This document shows, piece after piece, positions 34,489 through 46,760 of a DNA stretch of 64,000 nt. The position numbers and the translations under genes are program-made. The stretch comes from Russula earlei (lineage: Eukaryota; Basidiomycota; Agaricomycetes; Russulales; Russulaceae), in contig JAGFNK010000200.1 of NCBI GenBank assembly GCA_025769875.1, positions 23,222 to 87,221 of the forward strand, read 5' to 3'. Under the pieces are notes generated by a model, which was given only the letters and a program-made list of their open reading frames with translations, ran no database searches and was not told where the DNA came from. Position 1 is the stretch's first letter. Each line of letters begins with the position of its first letter.

Positions 34489-35078
34489 TGTTACTGAGTG
34501 GTTTGGGGTCCGGAAGATGCCGGAACACCTGAACTAGGGACTGCACTGTTTGCATTATGCGTGCGTCAGATCTTGATCGTTTATGTTCGTTGATATCACA
34601 TTCGGAGCGCGTTGATCGTATCTTTCAGAAGATGTACTGAAGAAGCAATGAGTAGCATTGCTTCTGTCCCAGATGTTCCTGTACCTGCCACGTACGTCGA
34701 TTCCTTGATTGGGGAAGCACTTAATGCTTCCAGCACCGAGATCGTTTACATAGAAGCAACCTCGCTTCTATGAGCCGCCTTTTGCTTCTATAGCACCAAC
34801 CAGTACTACAGTAGTATGAACCTTATCCCTGTAGGGCTATATAAAGCCTCCTAGTAGAAACAGTTGAGCCTTAAGCTCGACTTAGTTTGCCAATCCCAAA
34901 CAGTTGACTCCTACCCCGTCTGCAGAGCCCCTCTCATCTTGTTGTCATACTCTAGAAGGATCTAACACTCCTTCCCCTCCACGAGTATTGCTTGCTTGAC
35001 TCAAGCATATCTGCATTGGTAGGACGTGTTTGTAGACGCGACCATTGATCTTATTTAAGGCACTTTGGAGCCTTAACA
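34489..35078 (+). repeat. 5' LTR of Gypsy-B (plus copy)
   Basis: TGTTACTGAG ... GCCTTAACA, 590 bp, same length as the 3' LTR. TATATAAA at 34838-34845 is followed 35 nt from its start by AAGCTCGACTTA (34873-34884). It contains short inverted pairs around GAAGCAA/TTGCTTC. Confidence 0.9.
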
Positions 35079-35090
35079 TAAGTCGAGCTT
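35079..35090 (+). other. Predicted self-primer binding site of Gypsy-B
   Basis: TAAGTCGAGCTT directly abuts the LTR end and is the exact 12-nt complement of AAGCTCGACTTA at 34873-34884, placed at the expected transcript 5' end. No tRNA-type site starting with TGG is present. Confidence 0.75.
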
Positions 35091-37259
35091 CTATCACAGA
35101 CATCGCTGTGAAAGCGAACCAGAAATAGGCAGGAAGCCTAAAGACTAGGATCTAGTCATCATACGGTCAGCAACCTACGCTGAAGTAGTCAAGGGGGAGA
35201 ATCTATACAGACCTCTCCACGACAAGAAGAAGGTGTACTACGTGACTCTCGACAAGCAGCACGGTTGGACACATGCATACTTCTGTAAAGACCCCTACTG
35301 TCATTGGCATAGACAGTGGTAAGAGGGCAGACAAGTCCCGACTCCCTAGGAAAGGCTAGTGGCGAGTGGACAAACTGGAAATCGAAGGAGAACATAGCAT
35401 ACGCGTAAAGTTCAACCAGAAATCAAAGCAAGGAACCAAATTTGGTTGGTTCAAAGCTAGAGAGAGGGACGATCTACCCTCAGGAATCAAAGGGAACTGC
35501 CATCTGGTGTTGGGCAGACCAGGAAGGGCCTAACAGATACGAGGTCCGATACAAAGGAAGCTACCTTCCTTGTGAATACATCAACGATCAGTGGTACTTT
35601 GTTGATTACCACAAAGGACGTCCCTATGCAGGAGAGGACGAAGACATCGACGAATATAAGGTCCTAGGTTTAGGAACCAAGACAGATCCTTATACTACTC
35701 ATTGGGAACCCAGAGACCCAGTAGTAGACGACCCAGCTCCATTGATACAAAAGTCATCAAGTGGAGAAACAGAACAGTCGGACCCTCCGACTACAGATCA
35801 GAAAGCAGAAGCACCAGAAGTATTGGAGCTAGCTGAAAAACTAGAGCAGACAGTACACGTCTCGCCCATTGAACCAACAATCGTTGAAGAGCCAGAAGAA
35901 TCAGTCGAAATGGCTACCATTGCAGCAACGCAGACAGCCACCATTGCCACTCAGACAGCAGGTGGAAGAACAGGGCCCACCATCGTAGTAAACCCTGGAG
36001 GTGGTCCACCTGGAGCAGGAGGACCACCTGGAGGTGGAGGAGTCCCCTTCGGACCTGCAGGTCCACCAGTACCAGGAGGAGGCCCACCTGGAGGAGGCCC
36101 TCCAGCAGGGGGACCACCAGCAGCACCTCCTGTAGGACCAGGGGCGAATCTGGCACCTCAGCCGGCACCAGGCCCCCATGGGGGCAACGGATCTCTAAAA
36201 GGAGACCCTCCTGAAGTCTTCAAAGGAGACAGGAAAAAGACGAAGTACTTTGTCCAGGATTTCAATCTATGGAATCTGCTCAACAGCGACAACCCGACCA
36301 TGACTATTCCAATGAAGCGAGTAGCCCTAGCTCTCACCTACATCAAAGGAGAGAAAGTACATGAATGGGTGGTCAATCAAACGAACCTGGTAGAAGCAAA
36401 AAGAAATGGGGACCCGCCGTCTCCTTATGCACCAGTGCAGCTAGATCCAACTGACATGCTCTTTTGGACCGAATTTGTGGATGACTTCTTCAGAGAATTC
36501 AAAGACACCACAGAGCCTGAAGATGCTTTCATGGAGCTACAACAATTGTCCATGTCTAAAGCAGCATCGCTGGATGACTATACCAGCAAATTCCTTGTTC
36601 TGCTCAGTAAAGCAGGATGGGACCAGAATTCACCAGGAGCAGTAGAAGCCTACAAGGCTGGCCTAATCACCTGGCTGGTGCGACGAATCTACAATCGACC
36701 AGTCAGAGACATACCTGCCATCAATGATCTACGAGCATGGATCAATGCTGCTAGGGAAGAACAGGCCAGAGACCAGCTCATGAAAGCCAATATTGGATCT
36801 GGAGGTGGATCGTTGACCACCAGGGAAAATCGCATGAAATCCCTACAGGCTGGGAAAAGGCGAAACCAAAGAGATCCGAATGCAATGGAAGTGGACTCAG
36901 TATCCACTGATGCAGCAAGGACCAAGCGACGTCCTCCTCTGACAGAGGAAAAGAAGAAACTGCTAGCAGAAGGGAAATGCTTCATCTGCAAGAAAGCAGG
37001 ACATATCAGTCGGAACTGTCCTGACAAGGACAGAGTCAAGAAGAAATCAAGTAACCCAAGGGACAAAGGGAAAGCTCGAGCTCTGGAAACAGAGAAGGAG
37101 GACGACTCAGGGGACAGTGGAAATGAAAGCACTGTCTCCGGGCGATCTACATCTCCTCCTCCTACCTATAACAAGAGCTCCTCCTCGGCGTCCATAAAGA
37201 AGATGTCCACCAAACAGAAGGAGGACTTGTTGGAAGAACTGATGGAACAGGGTTTTTAG
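35091..37259 (+). pseudogene. Gypsy-B gag (plus copy), frameshifted near its N-terminus
   Basis: The open part is 35442-37259 (605 codons); the N-terminus continues upstream in another frame (VDKLEIEGEHSIRVKFNQKS from about 35375) and is separated by one extra G near 35489. Order: an aromatic N-terminal segment (WCWADQEGPNRYEVRYKGSY), acidic linker, a Gly-Pro-Pro collagen-like tract (residues ~186-246), the Retrotrans_gag core (VFKGDRKKTKYFVQDFNLWN, GEKVHEWVVNQ, SLDDYTSKFLVLLSKAGW), a zinc knuckle CFICKKAGHISRNC (~residue 512) and a basic/Ser-rich tail. A leader peptide-like frame (35160-35325, VKGENLYRPLHDKKKVYYVT) is conserved in both copies up to a shared TAA. Gag forms the particle and binds RNA. 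Confidence 0.85.
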
Positions 37260-37297
37260 GAACACCTAAGTCGACGGCCTGGCTTAGGAAGAATAGT

Positions 37298-40200
37298 GTG
37301 TTGCAAGTGTACATTAGAAGACTGAATGCTATGAATATTCCATTCACTTTCGTCACTGCACACACAACGGCCGAGGAATCTGCTCTACTGGACAGTGGAG
37401 CAACAGAGAACTTCATCGATCACTCAGCTTGGAAAAGACTGAAGATTGGGAAACAAGAACTACATGAACCCATGGTAGTACGAAATGTCGACGGAACCCA
37501 GAATAAGCAAGGGGAACTCACCCATTACTGCTGGCTTCGCGTCCGATACAAGGAGAAGGAGAGCTTGCAAAGGTTCTATCTCACAGATTTAGGAACGGAT
37601 CGGGTCATCCTGGGATATCCCTTCCTATATGAATTCGACCCCACCATCAACTGGAAGAAAGGACAGCTGATGGAAGGAACTGGTACAGATTGAGACTGCT
37701 CGATACAAGTACCTGGATCTCTATGTCGCAAAACTCCAAAAGCGAGCAAGAGATGAAAACCGACAATTGAAGAAAGGGGAAGCCATTTACCTACAAAAGA
37801 CGACTATTGCTCAGAAGTGGGCCCAGCAGTCGATTAAACCACAGGAAGGAGAGGATCCCCTTGCCAATGTTCCAAAGCAATTCCACCGCTTTGCAGATGT
37901 CTTCTCAGAAGAGAAGTCCCAGAGGTTCCCACCACCAAGGGAACCAGACATGCAGATAGAGCTGTTACCTGACGCACCAAAGGAACTAAACTGCAAAGTG
38001 TACCCCCTAACACGAGATGAGCGAGAATACCTCAAGAAATTCCTAGCTGATGAAGTAGAGAAGCGATACATCACTCCAGGTCCATCCAGCTACACATCTC
38101 CAGTGTTCTTCATTGGCAAGAAGGACAGCAAGGAGAAGAGGATCATTGTAGACTATCGACGACTAAATCAGTGGACCAGACGAGACAATGAACCTTTACC
38201 ACATCTGGAACAAGAGGTGGAAAGACTCCGAGGGAAAAAGGTCTTCTCCAAATTCGATATACGATGGGGATACAATAATGTGCGACTGGCAGAAGGAGAT
38301 CGCTGGAAGGCAGCCTTCAAGACGCCATATGGAACCTACCTGCCCAACGTCATGTATTTTGGGCTCAAGAACGCACCAGCCTTCTTTACTAGGCTGATGA
38401 GAAGAGACTTCGGTGACTGGCTGGATCCGATGGGCAGAATACACGGTCAACTATCTGGATGACTTTGGAATTGCCACGGGGGACAGTCCTGAACAACTAG
38501 AAATCCATGAGCAATGTGTCAACGAACTACTCACGCTGATGCAGAAGAAGTCATACTTCCTGAAACCCCAGAAGTGCCAGTTCATGGTGCGAAAACTAAC
38601 CATGCTAGGATGGGACATAGACGAAGGGAAGATGAAGATTGAGGCCTCCAAAGTCCGAGGAATCACGGACTGGCCTCGGGAAATCAAGGACGTACACGAA
38701 GTGCGCAAAGTCATGGGAGTCCTCAGTTACAATAGGGCTTTCATTCGAGGATTCAGTCAGATTGCTCGACCCATTATTGCCTTGACAAAGAAAGGGGTGC
38801 CATTTGAATGGACCCAAGAATGCAAAGATGCTCTGGAACGACTTATCCAGATAGTATCTTCTGACCCTGTCCTGCTCCATCCTGATGAGGAGCGACCCTT
38901 TGAACTGGAAGTAGACGCGTCCAATTATGCCATTGGAGCAGTATTATTCCAGAAAGGACGAACAAGGAAAGAGGAGGCCAATAGGTTACTTCTCAGCAGC
39001 CTTGAAACAAGCAGAGAAGAACTACGACATATGGGACAAAGAGTTCTTAGCCATGGTGCGAGCCTTGAAACACTGGCGACACCTACTCATGGGAGCAAAG
39101 CATAAGGTGGTGGTTTATACAGACCATGCGAACCTGTTGCATTACCGACACCCTCAGCGAATAAATGGTCGAGTGGCAAGATACATTACCTTCTTGGCGG
39201 ACTTCGACTTAGAATTGAAACATCAGGCAGGGGCAAGGAATAAAGCAGATGCCCTGTCAAGGAGACCTGACCTTGACGATGGACAAGGGGATAAAGAAGA
39301 AGTGGTCGCGCTACCTGACCATCTTTTTATTCGAGTAATGCACACTACTGCATTGGAAGAACGGATAAAGAACCAACAAGGGGAAGAAAGACACCGATTA
39401 AAGTTACTTGATTGGGTACAGAGACACCGACTGGAGAAGCGACATAACTTATGGTGGAAGAATGAAGCCTTGGTGGTTACAGGCGACGAAGGAACCCACA
39501 GGACGTTACTGGAACAGTATCATGACAGTCCCACAGCAGGACACCCAGGAAAAGCTAAAACATTACTGGGAATGATGCGATACTACTGGTGGCCCACCAT
39601 AAGACGCTTTGTCGATCGATATGTGGAAGGATGCGCAATTTGCCAAAGTAACAAGTCAAACACTCATCCAAATCGACCTCCCTTGTATCCCATTCCACCA
39701 GAAGAAGGGGCTACTCCCTTCTCGACTGTCAGCATGGACTTTGTGGTCAAATTGCCGAAGTCGAAAGGATACGACAGTATATTGACTGTCACTGACCACG
39801 ATTGTACTAAAGGCGTCATCTTGCTTCCTTGCAAAGAAGAAATGGACGCAGAAGAGCTAGCACAGCTCTACAAGGACAGAATATTCCCATTTGTGGGAGT
39901 ACCAAGCAAGATCATATCCGATCGAGATAAACTAATAAGTTCCAAGTTCATTAGGGAACTTTGCGACCAGCTGCATATCAAACAGAATATCAGCACTGCC
40001 TACCATCCCCAGACAGATGGACAATCAGAAAGAACGAATCAGACGATGGAAACATCGCTAAGAATCTTTTGCAACCACCAACAAGATGATTGGGTGGATT
40101 GGCTGCCTCTGGTGCAATACACGATGAATTCTAACGTTTCAGAGACAACCAGACAATCCCCTTTCTTCTTATGGATGGGCTTTATGCCCAAGGCACACCA

Positions 40201-41503
40201 GCCAAATCGGGGAAGCAAGATACCAAGAATAGACAATTGGAAAGTCCGGATCCAGGAAGCGAGATCACAGGCACAAGAAGCGATGAAGATCGCTTCCCTA
40301 ATGTGGAAGCGAAGAAGTAGTTTCCAACCTTATCAGAAAGGAGAAAGGGTATGGCTCGACAGCACCAACCTAAAAACGACACATCCTACAGTGAAACTAC
40401 GCCCAAAACGATATGGGCCCTTTGAAATCACGGAGGTGATTAGTCCGGTGACATACAGATTGGATCTCCCTAGCCGCTGGAGGATCCATAACGCGTTTCA
40501 TGCCTCCTTATTGACACCTTACAAGGAAACCGAGGAGCATGGGGCCAACTACACCAATCCAGAAGCAGAATTGGTGGAAGGAGAAGAGGAATATGAAGTA
40601 GCAACGATTTTAGGTTCGAGACGAACTGGAAGGAGGAAACAACTGGAGTATCAAGTCCGGTGGGAAGGGTACTCCGAAGCCCATGACTCTTGGGAGCCAG
40701 TAGAGAACATCAAAGCGTCTAGACTAATAGAGGAATATCACAGAAAGAACCCCATGGCCATACGGGTTATAAAAGTCCAGCGAAAGATGTCCTCTACTTC
40801 CTCATCCCCATATCGTCGCTCACAAATGTCCCAAACTCCCACTAATGAAATCGTTCCCCAATCCGACCTCTCTGGTGCAGAGGGGCCACTTGAAATCACC
40901 ACTCCCGATGCTTCCCTCCTCGCCTTCTTCCAAGGAATGGATGAACATAACACTGGAGAAGGAGAAGCAGATATGCGTCCTCTCGAATTTGGACCCCCTG
41001 CTGACCAAGTCGACGTTCAGCCTGGGGATTGGGATGTGACGTCCCCCACCAGCACTCTTGACCAGGATGCCCACCCTGGAGAGCCTTGGGTACGATGGGA
41101 CGCTGACAGACACCACACAGGGATTGACATCCCTGATGGCATGACTTGGGGCAACAAACCGGCCAGGTATGTGGCCTATGACGTTGCCTTGGGAGAGCCG
41201 AGAGTGAGGGGGAAGAATGGAGAAGGCCATGCAGACTATGGCGAGATCCTCCAGGCCACCCCTTGCTATAACCTCTATAACTATGGCCAAGACGAACATG
41301 ACTTAGACTGCTTCGACACAGAGAGGCAGTTCGAAGGGCGCTGGAGACAGACCCTCTACCTGCTAGGCGACTATGGGCTGCAGGCAGAACTCTACCGCTT
41401 GGACCATCTCTACACCTTACAAGAGACGCTGGAAGCTAACTATAAGGTGCTCGAAGAAGAGGAGAAGCAGCTGCGCTACAAGCTCAGCAAGTACCTAGCC
41501 TGA
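37298..41503 (+). pseudogene. Gypsy-B pol (plus copy), split by single-base insertions
   Basis: Segments: 37298-37693 protease (ALLDSGATENFIDHSAW); 37767-38462 RT N-terminal half (FSKFDIRWGYNNVRL, FGLKNAPAFF); 38413-39105 RT C-terminal half with NYLDDFGIA and start of RNase H (ELEVDASNYAIGAVLFQ); 38927-41503 (858 codons) with the rest of RNase H, the integrase HHCC region, the DDE core (STVSMDFVVKLP, KIISDRDKLIS, TDGQSERTNQT), the GPY/F-like end and a chromodomain at residues ~550-605 (EYEVATILGSRR, YQVRWEGYSEAHDSWEPVEN). All catalytic residues are retained. Restoring single bases would give one frame. An acidic tail ends in a coiled coil (LYRLDHLYTLQETLEANYKV). Confidence 0.85.
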
Positions 41504-42473
41504 GAAGCGAGGAGTAGAGAGAGGACAGGGCTGAAGCCAAGGAGAGAATGGCGGCAGCCAAAGTACGCTCACGTTGTTGGGAGTTCATTGAAGCAGGCTG
41601 TAGCCAGGGAGAAACCCCTCCAGGTGTCTGGGCTGAAGAACTCCTCACCAACTATCGGGCTGGGCAGCCCACTCCCCCTCTACCCGTCTTCGTCCCTCAG
41701 CTGCCTTTGGCAGACATCGCTCAGGGGTATGCTACCCCGACCCAGAACCAGTACCAGCCAGCCCCACACCTACGACGGTGCAAGGGTATTCGGAAGAGGA
41801 GATGAACGTCCTCCAAACCATGTCCGGTATGCGCCTTCGAGGAGGAGCAGGATCGGAAGCGTCACCAAACCCTTCCCCCCAGAGCTCTATCTATTACCAT
41901 TCCTATAGCAGCAGTGGGGAAGCGTCTACTGCAACGGCTGACTTCATTCCGGAGCCTCAGCAACTGAACATGATAGAAGGGAGGAGGAAAAGGAACCGAT
42001 GCAAGTATTGTGGCGAGGTAGGACATTTTAACAAGTACTGTCCCCTGCCCCACCAATATTGCCACGACCAACTGGCAGCAGACGCTGCCTCACATTGCCT
42101 AGTGCCTCCCTATCATCGCAGCTATGCCCCAGTCAGATCATGCCCCTTTCACCGAGGATGGGAACTGGGACACCCGAGCAGGAAGAGGAAGTCCGACCAG
42201 GAGAGGGAGGACATAGCTAACCCACGCATCTTGCAGGTAGCGAAAGGAGAAGGGTCCAGGACCTTTCAAGAACCTTTCACTACAACTCCTCTTCGCTCAG
42301 ACACACCTCCAGTCCGGAGGTTACCTAGGGACTCTGACAGACTCCCACAGATCATGTCTCCTTCAGCCACTGCTGAGGAGTCAGAGGCGATAGTGGCCTC
42401 AGCATTGGCTGCCTATGAGGCAGCAGAAGAAGGCCGATACACCTTCACCAGCATCACCTCCTCCCCTTGATGA
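41504..42473 (+). pseudogene. Gypsy-B pol 3' extension with zinc knuckle
   Basis: In the minus copy the coiled-coil tail continues in frame (YLAEKRGVERGRAEAKERM); in the plus copy one extra T (near 41510) stops it. The continuation includes a Cys pair (SHCWEFIEAGC-like), a Pro-rich stretch and KRNRCKYCGEVGHFNKYC, a CCHC-like knuckle, followed by LPHQYCHDQLAAD and an Ala/Glu-rich end stopping after FTSITSSP at 42470. It is present in all three Gypsy-B copies. Its function is unknown; a nucleic-acid-binding accessory domain is my inference. Confidence 0.7.
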
Positions 42474-42532
42474 TGATGGCGTTGACCCCACCACTCGATT
42501 TTAGAATCGTTGGTGTGTGGGACCACCAATCT

Positions 42533-42545
42533 GAAGGAGGGGTAA
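42533..42545 (+). other. Polypurine tract of Gypsy-B (plus copy)
   Basis: GAAGGAGGGGTAA directly precedes the 3' LTR, the expected plus-strand primer position. Confidence 0.75.
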
Positions 42546-43135
42546 TGTTACCGAGTGGTTTGGGGTCCGGAAGATGCCGGAACACCTGAACTATGGACTG
42601 CACTGTTTGCATTATGCGTGCGTCAGATCTTGATCGTTTATGTTCCTTGATATCACATTCGGAGCGCGTTGATCGTATCTTTCAGAAGATGTACTGAAGA
42701 AGCAATGAGTAGCATTGCTTCTGTCCCAGATGTTCCTGTACCGCCACGTACGTCGATTCCTTGATTGGGGAAGCACTTAATGCTTCCAGCACCGAGATCG
42801 TTTACATAGAAGCAACCTCGCTTCTATGAGCCTGCCTTTTGCTTCTATAGCACCAACCAGTACTACAGTAGTACGAACCTTATCCCTGTAGGGCTATATA
42901 AAGCCCCCAGTAGTAAACAGTTGAGCCCTAAGCTCGACTTAGTTTGCCAATCCCAAACAGTTGACTCCTACCCCGTCTGCAGAGCCCCTCTCATCTTGTT
43001 GTCATACTCTAGAAGGATCTAACACTCCTTCCCCTCCACGAGTATTGCTTGCTTGACTCAAGCATATCTGCATTGGTAGGACGCGTTTATAGACGCGACC
43101 ATTGATCTTATTTAAGGCACTTTGGAGCCTTAACA
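42546..43135 (+). repeat. 3' LTR of Gypsy-B (plus copy)
   Basis: TGTTACCGAG ... GCCTTAACA, 590 bp, closely matching 34489-35078 and carrying the same TATA box and AAGCTCGACTTA block. Confidence 0.9.
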
Positions 43136-43478
43136 GACAGGGAGGAGAGCATTTATGAGAAGCTGTGAAGAATAGCTGCATGGGTATTGCGACCTTGGTC
43201 TTTTGCTGACGGCTCACAAGTCCTGTCACTCTGGTGTTATCGTTGACTGTGGAACAGTGTGGCAGATAGAACATTGCTTGATGATGTCAAGTGTGCAAGA
43301 GGGTGGCAGTCCATGTTCGATATTGCTGCCTGTTGTTGTTGTTGTTGCTGGAGGAACAGTCATGGCAAGTGAGGAGTGGGAAAAGGCAAGGGGTGGCAAG
43401 GCAAGGATAGCATGGCGCAAAGATGTAGCTCTGGGTGTGACTTGTGTTTGCCATGATTTCTCTAGTGGAGTGGTACAG
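43136..43478. other. Spacer between two inverted Gypsy-B copies
   Basis: 343 bp with no recognised gene; includes a (TTG)n microsatellite near 43332-43350. It is not similar to either element. Confidence 0.5.
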
Positions 43479-44067
43479 TGTTAAGGCTCCAAAGTGCCTT
43501 AAATAAGATCAATGGTCGCGTCTATAAACGCTGTCCTACCAATGCAGATATGCTTGAGTCAAGCAAGCAATACTCGTGGAGGGGAAGGAGTGTTAGATCC
43601 TTCTAGAGTATGACAACAAGATGAGAGGGGCTCTGCAGACGGGGTAGGAGTCAACTGTTTGGGATTGGCAAACTAAGTCGAGCTTAAGGCTCAACTGTTT
43701 CTACTGGAGGCTTTATATAGCCCTACAGGGATAAGGTTTGTACTACTGTAGTACTGGTTGGTGCTATAGAAGCAAAAGGCAGCTCATAGAAGCGAGGTTG
43801 CTTCTATGTAAACGATCTCGGTGCTGGAAGCATGAAGTGCTTCCCCAATCAAGGAATCGATGTATGTGGCGGTACAGGAACATCTGGGACAGAAGCAATG
43901 CTACTCATTGCTTTTTCAGTACATCTTCTGAAAGATACGATCAATGCGCTCCGAATGTGATATCAAGGAACATAAACGATCAAGATCTGATGCACGCATA
44001 ATGCAAACGGTGCAGTCCATAGTTCAGGTGTTCTGGCATCTTCCGGACCCCAAACCACTTGGTAACA
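43479..44067 (-). repeat. 3' LTR of Gypsy-B (minus copy)
   Basis: 589 bp, inverted relative to 42546-43135. It retains the intact AAGCTCGACTTA block. It is preceded on the minus strand by a polypurine tract (44080-44068). Confidence 0.9.
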
Positions 44068-45870
44068 TTACCCCTCCTCCAGATTGGTGGTCCCACACAC
44101 CAACAATTCTAAAATCGAGTGGTGGGGTCAATGCCATCATCATCAAGGGGAGGAGGTGATGCAGTGAAGGTGTATCGGCCTTCTTCTGCTGCCTCATAGG
44201 CAGCCAATGCTAAGGCCACTACCGCCTCTGACTCCTAGCAGTGGCTGAAGGAGACATGATCTGTGGGAGTCTGTCAGAGTCCCTAGGTAACCTCCGGACT
44301 GGAGGTGTGTCTGAGCGAAGAGGAGTCATAGTGAAAGGTTCTTGAAAGGTCCTGGACCCATCTCCTTTTGCTACCTGCAAGATGCATGGGTTCGCAGTGT
44401 CCTCCCTCTCCTGGTCGGACTTCCTCTTCCTGCTCGGGTGTCCCAGTTCCCATCCTCGGTGAAAGGGGCATGATCTGACTGGGGCATAGCTGCGATGATA
44501 GGGAGGCACTAGGCAATGTGAGGCAGCGTCTGCTGCCAGTTGGTCATGGCAATATTGGTGGGGTAGGGGACAGTACTTGTTAAAATGTCCTACCTTGCCA
44601 CAATACTTGCATCAGTTCCTTTTCCTCCTCCCTTCTATCATGTTCAGTTGCTGAGGCTCCGGAATGAAGTCAGCCGTTGCAGTAGATGCTTCCCCACTGC
44701 TGCTATAGGAATGGTAATAGATAGAGCTCTGGGGGGAAGGGTTTGGTGATGCTTCCGATCCTGCTCCTCCTCGAAGGCGCATACCAGACATGGTTTGGAG
44801 GACGCCCATCTCCTCTTCTGAATACCCTGGCACCATCGTTAGGTGTGGGGCTGGCTGGTACTGGTTCTGGGTCGGGGGTGGCATACCCCTGAGCGATGTC
44901 TGCCAAATGGCAGCTGAGGGACGAAGATGGGTAGAGGGGGAGTGGGCTGCCCAGCCCGATAGTTGGTGAGGAGTTCTTCAGCCCAGACACCTGGAGGGGT
45001 TTCTCCCTGGCTACAGCCTGCTTCAATGAACTCCCAACAATGTGAGCATACTTTGGCTGCCGCCATTCTCTCCTTGGCTTCAGCCCTGCCTCTCTCTACT
45101 CCTCGCTTCTCGGCTAGGTACTTGCTGAGCTTGTAGCGCAGCTGCTTCTCCTCTTCTTCGAGCACCTTATAGTTAGCTTCCAGCGTCTCTTGTAAGGTGT
45201 AAAGATGGTCTAAGCGGTAGAGTTCTGCCTGCAGCCCATAGTCGCCTAGCAGGTAGAGGGTCTGTCTCCAGCGCCCTTCGAACTGCCTCTCTGTGTCAAA
45301 GCAGTCCAAGTCATGTTCGTCTTGGCCTATAGTTATAGAGGTTATAGCAAGGGGTGGCCTGGAGGATCTCGCCATAGTCTGCCTGGCCTTCTCCATTCTT
45401 CCCCCTCACTCTCAGCTCTCCCAAGGCAATGTCATAGGCCACATACCTGGCCAGTTTGTTGCCCCAAGTCATGCCATCAGGGATGTCAATCCCTGTGTGG
45501 TGTCTGTCAGCGTCCCATCGTACCCAAGGCTCTCCAGGGTGGGCATCCTGGGCAAGAGTGCTGGTGGGGGACGTCACATCCCAATCCCCAGGCTGAACGT
45601 CGACTTGGTCAGCAGGGGGTCCAAATTCAAGAGGACACATATCTGCTTCCCCTTCTCCAGTGTTATGTTCATCCATTCCTTGGAAGAAGGCAAGGAGGGA
45701 AGCATCGGGAGTGGTGATTTCAAGTGGCCCCTCTACACCAGAGAGGTCAGATTGGGGAACGATTTCATTAGTGGGAGTTTGGGACATTTGTGAGTGATGA
45801 TATGGGGATGAGGAAGTAGAGGGCATCTTTCACTGGACTTTTATAACCCGTATGGCCGTGGGGTTCTTTC
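44068..45870 (-). pseudogene. Gypsy-B pol 3' extension (minus copy)
   Basis: Equivalent to about 40745-42545 of the plus copy. 45826-45311 encodes the acidic tail, 45396-44839 the coiled coil continuing without a stop through YLAEKRGVERGRAEAKERMA and a Cys/Pro-rich part, then 45026-44612 and 44509-44219 the zinc-knuckle and Ala/Glu-rich parts with frameshifts. It shows that the extension is normally fused to Pol. The knuckle Cys-X2-Cys is kept but an adjacent Arg codon has become a stop. Confidence 0.7.
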
Positions 45871-46755
45871 TGTCACGGTAACTAGCTGTGTCAGTTCACA
45901 AGCAGAAGACAAGTTGATGATCACAAGGTATTCAAGAAATGGGCTGGTTCCCGTGTGTAATGAGTAAGGATCCCTGCAGCGGTCGAAGTGTTTTATGCTA
46001 AACAGGTTATGGCCAATAGACCCTTCCTAGTACAACTCGGTCCGTTGAGAAGCTAGGGTAAGTTTGTAATGGGATAGACTAGGGCTGGTTCCACTAGCTA
46101 TATGTGTTCAAGTCCGTTGGGGACCTTGAACAACGCAGAGAGAGTAGAGGAAGGTAGGTCTTAAAGGAGGAGAGCTCTTCTTAGGAGAGTGAAGAGAGAC
46201 TCTTAGGGAAGGAAGGGAAAGGCGAAGAGTAGATGGTGGATGGTGTGTTGAGAGTTGATGAAATGGAGAGGTGGTTGTGGGTTAAGTTTGTGAGAGTGAA
46301 GTGGGTTGCAGGCGAATATGTTTGGACAAGAGTAGGTTGGATTCTACAAGAGACCAAGCTTAGGGCTTTGGTCACAAAGTACTGAGCTTATATATACAGG
46401 AGAAGCGCAGCAATAGCTGTGCTTTGACTGTGCTACTAGTATAGTAGGAGTCATAATAAGTAGGAGTCATAGGAATGAGGCCACGAATGAGTCAGAACAA
46501 AGTAACTGTGCTGCACAGTAGGTGCGCAGCATTGCACAGTCGAAACTAAGAAGTGAATATAAATGGAAAGAGAACCAAACAAAGGGAAAGTAACAGCAAT
46601 CCAGTGTTACCTGGATGTGTATGGATCACATGATAACACAGAAGGGATCACAAGACATAAGAGATCATGAGACCAGTAAGTAAAGGGACGTATGAAAGCA
46701 AGCAGTCCATAGCAAAAAAGGTAAGAGGTAACGTAAAAGGAAAATGGGTGTAACG
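45871..46755 (-). repeat. Solo LTR-D (target duplication CTTTC)
   Basis: 885 bp, flanked by CTTTC at 45866-45870 and 46756-46760. On the minus strand it starts CGTTACACC (TGTTACACC in the 30384 fragment, so one T-to-C change) and ends GTGACA. It has a TATATATAAG box near 46397. It splits the Gypsy-B frame just after the chromodomain. Confidence 0.9.
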
Positions 46756-46760
46756 CTTTC

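Larger units (their letters stand above)
34489..43135 (+). mobile_element. Ty3/gypsy chromovirus B, full-length (plus copy)
   Basis: 8,647 bp with two 590 bp LTRs, a self-primer site, gag, pol with chromodomain, a long 3' coding tail and a polypurine tract. The reading frame is interrupted by single-base insertions relative to the minus copy (near 35489, 37692, 38425, 38953 and 41510), which may be real or sequencing errors. Flanks are GCATG on the left and GACAG on the right, so there is no target duplication. Confidence 0.9.

Noticed and set aside
35300..35375. Possible intron joining the conserved leader frame to gag in Gypsy-B
   Set aside because: A GT...AG stretch exists, but the joined phases do not lead into the gag frame in either copy.
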